This document shows positions 40,930 through 48,188 of a stretch of DNA of 50,553 bases, piece by piece; the stretch's first letter is position 1, and every line of letters starts with the position of its first letter. The translations under genes were made by a program, and so were the position numbers. Origin of the DNA: Caulobacterales bacterium (GTDB lineage: Bacteria; Pseudomonadota; Alphaproteobacteria; Caulobacterales; Caulobacteraceae); the NCBI GenBank assembly GCA_947474395.1, contig CANJID010000001.1, forward strand, positions 82,083 through 132,635. The letters are read 5' to 3'. The notes under the pieces were generated by a model. That model ran no database searches and was not told where the DNA came from. It saw only the letters and a list, made by a program, of their open reading frames with translations.

Positions 40930-43900
40930 CCGGCGCGACTTACGCCGAGCTGGCGGTCCAGACCTGCTTCTCCTTCCTGCGCGGGGCGTCCCTGCCGGAC
41001 GAACTGGTGGTCGAGGCGGCGGACCTGGGCCTCGCCGCCATCGCCGTCACCGACCGCAACACCCTGTCAGGCGTGGTGCGGGTCCACGCCAAGGCCAAGC
41101 AGATCGGCCTCAGATGCGTGATCGGCGCGCGCCTGGTCTTCAGCGACGGGACGCCCGACATCCTGGCCTACCCCGAGGACCGGGAGGGTTACGCCCGCCT
41201 CTCGCGCATGCTGACCCGCGCCAACACACGGCCCGGCGTGCTGAAGGGCGAATGCCGCCTCTACCTCGACGACCTGATCGAGCTTTGCGAGGGCCTCTGC
41301 ATGGCGGTGGTCCCGCCGGAACAACCGGGGGAAGCGCTGGAGCTGGTGCTGAGCCGGCTGATCGCCCAGGCGCCGGACCGGGTGTGGCTGGCGGCGGCGG
41401 CGGGTTACGGCCCCGCGGACGCCCGGCGGCTGGACGACCTCGCCGACCTGGCGGCGGCGACGGGGGCCAGGCTCCTGGCCATCAACGACGTGCTCTATCA
41501 CCATCCGCATCGCCGCAAGCTGCAGGACGTCATGACCTGCATCCGCGAGCACACCACCCTGCAGGCGGCGGGGCGCCTGCTGCAGGCCAACGCCGAGCGC
41601 CACCTGAAATCCCCCGCGCAGATGGCCCGCCTGTTCCGCCAGCATCCCGACGCCCTCGCCGAGACCATCCGCCTGCTGGAGCGCTGCTGCTTCAGCCTCG
41701 ATGAGCTGGCTTACGAGTATCCCCACGAGCCGGTCCCGCCGGGCAAGACCGCCCAGCAGCACCTGGAGGACCTGAGCTGGGCCGGGGCGGCCCGGCGCTA
41801 TCCGGACGGGATCCCCGACAAGGTGCGCAAGGCGCTGGCCAAGGAGTTCGCCTTCATCGCGGGCAAGAAGTTCGCCCACTACTTCCTGACCGTCCACGAC
41901 GTGGTGGCTTACGCCCGCAGCGTCGGCATCCTCTGCCAGGGGCGCGGCTCGGCGGCCAACAGCGCGGTCTGCTTCTGCCTCGGGGTGACGGCGGTCGATC
42001 CCATGCAGGTCGACCTGCTGTTCGAACGGTTCATCTCCAACGCCCGGGGCGAACCGCCGGACATCGACGTCGACTTCGAGCACGAGCGGCGCGAGGAGGT
42101 GATCCAGCACATCTACGGCCGCTACGGCCGCCACCGCGCCGCCATCTGCGCCACCGTCATCCACTACCGGCCCAGGAGCGCCATTCGCGAGGTGGGCAAG
42201 GCGCTCGGCCTGACCGAGGACGTGACCGCGGCGCTGGCCGGCACGGTCTGGGGCAGCTGGGGCGATAGCATGCCCGAGACCCAGGTGCGCGAGGCCGGGC
42301 TCGATCCCGACAACCCGGTGATCCGCCTGGCGGTGGAGCTGGCCAACGAGCTGATCGGCTTTCCCCGGCACCTGTCCCAGCACGTCGGCGGCTTCATCCT
42401 CACCGAGCGGCGCCTGGACGAGACCGTGCCCATCGCCAACGGGGCCATGAAGGACCGCACCTTCATCGAGTGGGACAAGGACGACATCGACGCCCTGGGC
42501 ATCATGAAGGTCGATGTCCTGGCCCTGGGGATGCTGACCTGCATCAAGCGCGCCTTCGCCCTGTTGAAACAGCACGGGGTCGCCGACCTGACGGACATGG
42601 CCGACATCCGCGACGGGGACGCCGACCCCGCCGTCTACGACATGCTGTGCCTGGGGGATTCCATCGGCGTGTTCCAGGTCGAGAGCCGGGCGCAGATCAA
42701 CATGCTGCCGCGGCTTCGGCCCCGCACCCTCTACGACCTGACCGTGGAGGTTGCGATCGTGCGCCCAGGCCCGATCCAGGGGGACATGGTCCACCCCTAT
42801 CTGAAGCGGCGGAACGGCATCGAGCCCATCGTCTACGCTTCGCCTTCGCCCGAACACGGCCATCCGGACGAACTGAAGCGGGTGCTGGAGCGGACCCACG
42901 GGGTGCCCCTGTTCCAGGAACAGGCCATGCAGATCGCCATCGACGCCGCCGGCTTCACCCCGTCCGAGGCCGACGGCCTGCGCCGGGCCATGGCCACCTT
43001 CAAGAGCTCCGGCAAGATCGACGTCTACCGCGAGCAGATGGTCGGCGGCATGGTGCGGCGCGGCTACCCGGCGGACTTCGCCGAGCGCTGCTTCAAGCAG
43101 ATTGAGGGCTTCGGCTCCTACGGCTTCCCTGAGAGCCACGCGGCCAGCTTCGCCAAGCTGGTCTATGTCTCGGCCTGGCTGAAATGCCATCACCCGGCGG
43201 TGTTCGCCGCCGCCCTGCTCAATTCCCAGCCCATGGGCTTCTACGCCCCGGCCCAGATCGTCCGCGACGCCCGCGAGCACGGGGTGGAGGTGCGCGCCGT
43301 GGATGTGGAGCACAGCCTCTGGGACTGCACCCTGGAGCGGGACGAGGGCAGGGCGCTGGCGTTGCGCCTGGGGCTGCGGCTGGTGGATGGGTTTTCGCAG
43401 GAGTGGGCGGAGCAGCTGGTTCTCGCCCGGAGCGGAGCCCCCCCTCAGTCCGCATTCGCGGACAGCTCCCCCACAAGGGGGAAGCAGGGAGAGTCTTCCT
43501 TCCCCCTGGTGGGGGAGGTGGATCGCCGCCTTGGCGGCGAGACGGAGGGGGGTGTCGGCGGCCCCTTCCAAACCTTCGACGCCCTGGTCCGCCGCTCAGG
43601 CCTTACCCAGGCGCAGCTGCAGAAGCTGGCGGAGGCGGACGCCCTGCGCTCCCTGGGGCTGGAGCGGCGGGCGGGGCTGTGGGCCGTGCGCGGGGTCGAG
43701 AAGGCGCCGCCCGCCCCGCTGCTGAAGCATCTGCCGGACCGGGAGGTGCAGCCGGAACTGCCGCTGATGTCCCTGTCGCAGCAGGTGGTCGCCGACTACC
43801 AGACCGTGCGCCTGTCGCTGAAGGCCCACCCGATGAGCTTCCTGCGCGAGCGCTTCGCCGCCGAGGGGGTGAAGGCCTGCGAGGTAGCCAACGGTATGAA

Positions 43901-44294
43901 GGACGGCGCTTCGGTGGCGACCGCCGGGGTGGTGCTGGTCCGCCAGCGGCCGGGGAACGGCAAGGTCTGTTTCATCACCCTGGAGGACGAGACCGGCGTC
44001 TCAAACCTCGTGGTCCTGACGCCCGTGTTCCAGAAATACCGGAAGGTGGTGATGGGCTCGCGCCTGATGGCCGTGCACGGCCGCATCCAAAAGAGCCCGG
44101 AAGGGGTGACCCACGTCATGGCCTACCGCCTGGTCGATCGCACCGCCGAACTCGCCCGCCTCGACGCCGAGCCCGACCTTTTGCCGGACATGACCATGCC
44201 CGCCGACGAGGTGCGCCGCGACACCGGCGGCCGCCTCCGCCACAGCCATCCTCGCGACGTCCGCATCATCCCGCCATCACGGGATTTCCACTGA
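40926..44294 (+). CDS. dnaE2: Error-prone DNA polymerase III alpha subunit DnaE2 with an in-frame repeat insert
   Basis: 1122 residues of C-family polymerase. The PHP domain opens YAELAVQTCFSFLRGASLPDELV; the palm has PDIDVDFEHERREEV with its aspartates and VGGFILTERRLDETVPIANG; later ESRAQINMLPRLRPRTLYDL and FQEQAMQIAIDAAGFTPSEAD; and an OB-fold C-terminus (VCFITLEDETGVSNLVV). Residues 836-878 are translated from a composite palindromic repeat placed between LVLAR and GPFQTFDAL, at the finger/HhH junction. Start ATG 40926 shares ATGA with imuB. Role: damage-induced, mutagenic translesion synthesis with ImuA and ImuB. Confidence 0.95.
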   Translation: MTGATYAELAVQTCFSFLRGASLPDELVVEAADLGLAAIAVTDRNTLSGVVRVHAKAKQIGLRCVIGARLVFSDGTPDILAYPEDREGYARLSRMLTRANTRPGVLKGECRLYLDDLIELCEGLCMAVVPPEQPGEALELVLSRLIAQAPDRVWLAAAAGYGPADARRLDDLADLAAATGARLLAINDVLYHHPHRRKLQDVMTCIREHTTLQAAGRLLQANAERHLKSPAQMARLFRQHPDALAETIRLLERCCFSLDELAYEYPHEPVPPGKTAQQHLEDLSWAGAARRYPDGIPDKVRKALAKEFAFIAGKKFAHYFLTVHDVVAYARSVGILCQGRGSAANSAVCFCLGVTAVDPMQVDLLFERFISNARGEPPDIDVDFEHERREEVIQHIYGRYGRHRAAICATVIHYRPRSAIREVGKALGLTEDVTAALAGTVWGSWGDSMPETQVREAGLDPDNPVIRLAVELANELIGFPRHLSQHVGGFILTERRLDETVPIANGAMKDRTFIEWDKDDIDALGIMKVDVLALGMLTCIKRAFALLKQHGVADLTDMADIRDGDADPAVYDMLCLGDSIGVFQVESRAQINMLPRLRPRTLYDLTVEVAIVRPGPIQGDMVHPYLKRRNGIEPIVYASPSPEHGHPDELKRVLERTHGVPLFQEQAMQIAIDAAGFTPSEADGLRRAMATFKSSGKIDVYREQMVGGMVRRGYPADFAERCFKQIEGFGSYGFPESHAASFAKLVYVSAWLKCHHPAVFAAALLNSQPMGFYAPAQIVRDAREHGVEVRAVDVEHSLWDCTLERDEGRALALRLGLRLVDGFSQEWAEQLVLARSGAPPQSAFADSSPTRGKQGESSFPLVGEVDRRLGGETEGGVGGPFQTFDALVRRSGLTQAQLQKLAEADALRSLGLERRAGLWAVRGVEKAPPAPLLKHLPDREVQPELPLMSLSQQVVADYQTVRLSLKAHPMSFLRERFAAEGVKACEVANGMKDGASVATAGVVLVRQRPGNGKVCFITLEDETGVSNLVVLTPVFQKYRKVVMGSRLMAVHGRIQKSPEGVTHVMAYRLVDRTAELARLDAEPDLLPDMTMPADEVRRDTGGRLRHSHPRDVRIIPPSRDFH
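43431..43559. repeat. Composite palindromic repeat inside dnaE2 (copy 5)
   Basis: Same architecture as copies 2 and 4: a CCCCCTCA arm, stem GTCCGC-attc-GCGGAC, AGCTCCCCC-acaa-GGGGGA, then CTTCCCCC-tggt-GGGGGAG, stem TCGCCGCC-tt-GGCGGCGA and AGGGGGG. 129 bases, exactly 43 codons, with no stop in the dnaE2 frame. Confidence 0.9.
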
Positions 44295-44298
44295 ACCT

Positions 44299-44376
44299 AC
44301 TCTGCCCCCTGTGGGGGAAGTACCCGCGAAGCGGGGGAAGGGGGTTTGCGGCGCGCCCTTCAGCCCCCTTCGTCAC
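44299..44376. repeat. Composite palindromic repeat, truncated (copy 6)
   Basis: A first unit has CTGCCCCC-tgt-GGGGGAAG, the variable stem CCCGC-gaa-GCGGG, then AAGGGGG. A GGCGCGCC spacer and only the start of the mirror unit (AGCCCCCTTCGTCA) follow. The final TCA of the truncated unit is the stop of the topoisomerase gene on the minus strand. It begins just after the dnaE2 stop. Confidence 0.88.
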
Positions 44377-45434
44377 GCCGACTTCTTCCGCCTGGGCTTC
44401 GTCTCCGCAGCCAGGGCGTCGAGGAACTTCAGCACCGCGGTCTCGCAGGCGCCGCCCTCGCAGGTGGCGAAGACCTTGGGCAGCGTCTGGTCTGCGAAGG
44501 CGCTCAGCACGGCCGGGTGGATATAGGCCGCCCGGCAGACCGCCGGGGTGTTGCCCAGGAGGCCCGCCGTCGCCTTCACGCAGAGGGTGGTCAGGCGCTT
44601 GGCCTCGGCCTCGCTCGTGGGCGCGGGCTGCAGGGCCAGGGCCTTGGCCGCCGCCAGGGTGCCGGCCCAGGTGCGGAAGTCCTTGGCGGTGAAGTCGGCG
44701 CCCGAGACCTCGCGCAGGTAGGCGTTGACGTCGGCCGAGCCGACCGAGTGTCTGGAGCCCGCCCCATCGATGTACTGGAAAAGCCGCTGGCCGGGGATGT
44801 CCTGGCAGGCCTTGACGATGCGGGCGAGGCGTCGGTCGCGCACCCCGGTGGAGTGGGTCACGCCGCTCTTGCCCGTGAACTCGAAACGGACCTCGGCGCC
44901 GAGGAACCGGGCGTGCCGGTCGCGCAGGGTGGTCAGGCCGAAGTGCTTGTTGGCCCGGGCGTATTCGTCGTTGCCGACCCGGACCAGGGTCGTTTCCAGG
45001 AGCCGGATCACCGCCGCCAGCACCTTTTCCCGGGGCAGGCCCCGGAGCGCGAGGTCGGCCTCGACCCGCTTGCGGATGCCGGGGAGGGCGCGGCCGAAGG
45101 CGGCCATGCGGGCGAACTTGGTCTCGTCGCGCACCTCGCGCCAGCGCGGGTGGTAGCGGTACTGCTTGCGCCCCCGCGCGTCGCGCCCCGTGGCCTGGAT
45201 GTGGGCGTCCGGGTCCGGGCTGATCCAGACCTCGGTGTAGGCGGGGGGAATGGCGAGCTTGCGGATGCGCTCCAGGGTCGCTTCGTCCCGCACCTGTCTT
45301 CCCTTGGGATCGATGTAGTCAAAGCCCGCCCGGCTCGCGCCCTTGCGGCGGATGCCCGGCTCCCCGTCGGTGGCGTAGGTCAGCCCGGCGGCCTTGGCGA
45401 CGGCGGGGTTGGGCAGCTCGCCGTCGAGGGGCAT
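44373..45434 (-). CDS. DNA topoisomerase IB
   Basis: 353 residues, poxvirus/Deinococcus-type enzyme that relaxes supercoils through a 3'-phosphotyrosine. The N-terminal region contains GFDYIDPKGRQVRDEATLERI and GRKQYRYHPRWREVRDETKF. The catalytic domain holds LLETTLVRVGNDEYARANKHFGLTTLRDRH, DFRTWAGTLAA (active-site Arg), and CRAAYIHPAVL with the tyrosine nucleophile Y304. The C-terminus is basic. Start ATG 45434 lies 45-110 bases from the rlmJ start on the other strand. The stop is formed by the palindromic repeat. Confidence 0.93.
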   Translation of the reverse strand: MPLDGELPNPAVAKAAGLTYATDGEPGIRRKGASRAGFDYIDPKGRQVRDEATLERIRKLAIPPAYTEVWISPDPDAHIQATGRDARGRKQYRYHPRWREVRDETKFARMAAFGRALPGIRKRVEADLALRGLPREKVLAAVIRLLETTLVRVGNDEYARANKHFGLTTLRDRHARFLGAEVRFEFTGKSGVTHSTGVRDRRLARIVKACQDIPGQRLFQYIDGAGSRHSVGSADVNAYLREVSGADFTAKDFRTWAGTLAAAKALALQPAPTSEAEAKRLTTLCVKATAGLLGNTPAVCRAAYIHPAVLSAFADQTLPKVFATCEGGACETAVLKFLDALAAETKPRRKKSA

Positions 45435-45541
45435 GGCGGGAACTCCTTCGAACCAGGTTCCGGCAACGGTCGGGCGGGATGGGCGGTTCCTTCCGCGGCG
45501 GCGCCTCTGTATTCAGGGGCGGCACCAGCGGAGGCGCGACC

Positions 45542-46384
45542 CTGAACTACCGCCACCATTTCCACGCCGGCAACTTCGCCGACCTGATCAAGCACGCGAT
45601 CCTCCTGACGCTGCTGGAGCGGATGACGGCCGAGCCGGGCCCGATCCTGGTGCTCGACACCCATGCGGGGGCGGGGGTCTACGACCTGCAAGGCGCCGAG
45701 GCGCAGAAATCCCGTGAGGCCGAGGCGGGGATCGGCCGGCTGATGGCCGACGCGCAGGCCCCGGCGGCCTTCGCCTCGCTGAAGGCGGCGGTGGATGGGC
45801 TGAACGGCGGGGAGCCCTTGCGGCTCTATCCCGGCTCGCCGGCCCTGGTCCTGCCGAGCTTGCGACCCGGCGACCGGTTCCTGGCGTGCGAGCTCCGCGC
45901 CGACGACTACGCGGCGTGTGCGGCCCTGATGTCGGAGAAGAAACCCGCAGGCGCGAAGTGCGAGGCCCTGCGCACGGACGGCTTCGCCATGGTGGCCAAG
46001 GCCGCGCTCCGGCCCGAACCCCGCGCCCTGGTGCTGGTCGATCCGCCTTATGAGCGCAACGACGACTACAAGCGCGCCCTGACCTCGGCCAAGTCCCTGA
46101 TCCAGGGCAAGGCGGGGGCGGTGCTGGCGATCTGGACGCCGCTGAAGGACCTCGACACCTTCGACCGCTTCCTCAGCGGGCTGGAATCCCTGCATCCACG
46201 CGCGGGTTACGTCGCCCAGGTGCGGCTGCGCCCCCTCACCGATCCCATGCGGATGAACGGCTGCGCCGTCGCCGTTGTCGGCGAGGCGGGGAGCGCCGCC
46301 GAGGCCAAGGCCGCCGCCGACTGGATCGTCGCCCGGGTGGGCGATCCCGGGGGCGAGGCGAGGGTCACCGCCCTGCGAAGCTGA
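45542..46384 (+). CDS. rlmJ: 23S rRNA (adenine(2030)-N6)-methyltransferase
   Basis: SAM-dependent methyltransferase of 23S rRNA A2030. Family proteins open M-NYRHHFHAGNFADLIKH; here the codon before NYRHHFHAGNFAD is CTG (45542), and GGAGG ends seven bases upstream, so CTG is the likely start. The frame also contains ATG 45479, which would add an ill-fitting 21-residue Gly-rich leader. Further motifs: LVLDTHAGAGVYDLQG for SAM binding, and the catalytic VLVDPPYERNDDY (DPPY). From the CTG the product is 280 residues, the usual length. Confidence 0.9.
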   Translation: MNYRHHFHAGNFADLIKHAILLTLLERMTAEPGPILVLDTHAGAGVYDLQGAEAQKSREAEAGIGRLMADAQAPAAFASLKAAVDGLNGGEPLRLYPGSPALVLPSLRPGDRFLACELRADDYAACAALMSEKKPAGAKCEALRTDGFAMVAKAALRPEPRALVLVDPPYERNDDYKRALTSAKSLIQGKAGAVLAIWTPLKDLDTFDRFLSGLESLHPRAGYVAQVRLRPLTDPMRMNGCAVAVVGEAGSAAEAKAAADWIVARVGDPGGEARVTALRS

Positions 46385-46519
46385 GCAGGCCGACCGAAAG
46401 CTGTGCAGTGCAGCGTAAATCTCACGCGAATCGTCGAATTGCCTGTGTGAATAGTGTCATCGTGATATGCTGCAATGCAATATTCCGGGTCTTGGGCCCG
46501 ACGATGCAGGAGCGCGCGC

Positions 46520-47170
46520 ATGTTGATCGACGAGCCGGAATTCGATCCCAGTCCGAAGCGGGCGTTCGAGCTCGGCCTCGGCCTCGCCTCGCCCCTCTGG
46601 CCGACCTTCGCGGTCATGACCGGGGCGGGCGTCGCCTACTGGTGGATGAGCCAGTGGGGCCGCCAGGCCGCGGTGCTGGAAGGCGTCGTGGAGAAGGCGG
46701 TCGAGGGCGTCGCGGAAGACATCCCCGCGCCGATCGCCCTGGTCGAGCTGGCCGCCGAGACCGTCCCGGAAACGGTGGCCGAGGTCGTCCCCGAAATCGC
46801 GGCGCCTGAGCCGGTCGCCGTCGAGGTGGTCGCCGCCGAGCCCGAGCCGGTCATCGAGCCCGAGCCCGAAGTCGAGCCCTACGAACTGCAGGCCGTCGTC
46901 GAGCCGGCCTTCTCGGCGCCGCCCGCGACGCCCGCCCCGGCGCCTCTGGTCGCCGCGGAGGCAGAGGCTGTCGAAGCCGCGCCCATCGAACTGGAGTCTG
47001 CCGAACCTGAGCCTGTCGAGGCTGCGCCCGCTCCCGCGCCTGTGAAGGAGCCCGTCGCCAAGCCCGCCGCCCCGGCGAAGGTTGCGCGTCCCGCCGAGAT
47101 CAAGCCGGAGCTCAAGGCCGTGGCCAGGAAGCTGGCGGCCAAGCGCGCCGCCTCGAAGAAGAAGGGCTAG
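46520..47170 (+). CDS. Membrane-anchored acidic Pro/Glu-rich protein with basic tail
   Basis: 216 residues, unassigned. One hydrophobic segment near residues 20-45 (LGLASPLWPTFAVMTGAGVAYWW) is followed by about 140 residues of low-complexity sequence rich in P, E, V and A (EPEPVIEPEPEVEPYEL, APAPVKEPVAKPAAP), then a lysine/arginine tail (KAVARKLAAKRAASKKKG). The start follows AGGAG. The Pro/Glu stretch and N-terminal helix suggest a TonB/scaffold-like tether, but this is speculation. It is convergent with the YbjQ gene, overlapping by four bases. Confidence 0.75.
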   Translation: MLIDEPEFDPSPKRAFELGLGLASPLWPTFAVMTGAGVAYWWMSQWGRQAAVLEGVVEKAVEGVAEDIPAPIALVELAAETVPETVAEVVPEIAAPEPVAVEVVAAEPEPVIEPEPEVEPYELQAVVEPAFSAPPATPAPAPLVAAEAEAVEAAPIELESAEPEPVEAAPAPAPVKEPVAKPAAPAKVARPAEIKPELKAVARKLAAKRAASKKKG

Positions 47171-47511
47171 TCGGCGAAGCGGACGGCGGTGCCGGTGACC
47201 GAGACCATCATCAGCCCGCCGTTCGGCCCGACTGTGCTGTAGTCCAGGTCGACGCCGATGACCGCATCGGCGTCGATGGCGTAGGCCTCGTCCTCCAGCT
47301 GGCGCAGGGCGTCTTCCCGCGCCCGGCGCAGCACCTTCTCGTAGGACTTCGAGCGCCCGCCGATGATGTCCTTGATGTTGGCGAAGATGTCCGCGACCAC
47401 ATTGGCGCCGACGATGGCCTGGGACGAGACGATCCCCAGGTACTCGGAAATCCGCCGTCCATCGACGAAGGTCGTGGTGGTCATCAGGATATCCGGTCCG
47501 CGCTTGGCCAC
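47167..47511 (-). CDS. YbjQ/UPF0145 family protein
   Basis: 114 residues with the family pattern EYLGIVSSQAIVGANVVADIFANIKDIIGGRSKSYEKVLRRAREDALRQL, then AIDADAVIGVDLDYSTVG and MMVSVTGTAVRF. These are small homopentameric or decameric proteins of unknown role, once called heavy-metal-binding. Start GTG 47511 has AAAGGGGA at a fitting distance; ATG 47484 would lack it and match the bare domain. It overlaps the upstream acidic protein gene at the stop. Confidence 0.9.
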   Translation of the reverse strand: MAKRGPDILMTTTTFVDGRRISEYLGIVSSQAIVGANVVADIFANIKDIIGGRSKSYEKVLRRAREDALRQLEDEAYAIDADAVIGVDLDYSTVGPNGGLMMVSVTGTAVRFAD

Positions 47512-47682
47512 GTGGGTCCCCTTTAGGCTTGGCGCCTGAGTTTCCAGCGTTTTCTAGACCGAGGCGAGCCCGAGAGGGTGTGCGCTCTCCTGTCGCACGA
47601 ACGCGCCAGCCTTCCCGTCACAATAGGGTTATTGCAGAGTGGGGACGGACGCCAGCAGTCGGCGCCGCGGGGATTTGAGCCG

Positions 47683-48144
47683 ATGTTTTTCGCCCGGTCG
47701 CATGTGGATCTGCACAATATCCGCATGGCCGTTGAGCGGACCAAGAAGGTGTCCGACAACCTGATCGGCATCGGGCCCGTCGGCATCGGCCTCGACGGCA
47801 TCCTGGCCTTCGTGCCGGGCGCCGGTGAGCTCTACTCGCTGGCGGCGGGGGGGTTGCTCCTGTTCGAGGGCGTGCGGGCCCGGGCGGCGCCGACGACCCT
47901 GTTGACCATGGGAACGATCCTGTTGCTCGACACCATCATGAGCGCCATCCCCGGCGTCGGCGGTGTGGCGGACGCCCTGTTCACCGGCCACAAGTGGTCG
48001 GCGAACATGCTGCTCAAGCACATGGACGAGACGATCTACTACGAGGGCGACCGCAAGAGAGCCCAGACGGACCCGGATTTCCGCGACACGATCGCGCGCA
48101 TCCGGTCGGGGAAGGAGACAAGACGGGTGGTGTTCCTTGGCTAG
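47683..48144 (+). CDS. DUF4112 family membrane protein
   Basis: 153 residues. The N-terminal AVERTKKVSDNLIGIGPVGIGLDGILAFVPGAGELYSLAAGGLLLF and the following TTLLTMGTILLLDTIMSAIPGVGGVADALFTGHKWSANMLL carry the DUF4112 pattern, with two or three hydrophobic helices and short Gly/Pro turns. The C-terminus is charged. Start ATG 47683 has GGGGAT upstream; the open frame continues to 47578 without a clear site. Role unknown. Confidence 0.86.
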   Translation: MFFARSHVDLHNIRMAVERTKKVSDNLIGIGPVGIGLDGILAFVPGAGELYSLAAGGLLLFEGVRARAAPTTLLTMGTILLLDTIMSAIPGVGGVADALFTGHKWSANMLLKHMDETIYYEGDRKRAQTDPDFRDTIARIRSGKETRRVVFLG

Positions 48145-48188
48145 GCGGGTCTGGAAGGCGGTCAATCCACGCAAGCAGCGGCGGCGGC

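Noticed and set aside
41067-43571. Leftward open frame of more than 800 codons antisense to dnaE2
   Set aside because: It mirrors the high third-position G+C of dnaE2, has no domain signature, and lies entirely opposite a well-identified gene.
2857-44376. Repeats as a CRISPR array
   Set aside because: Copies are kilobases apart, differ in their stems and have no regular spacers; no cas gene is present.
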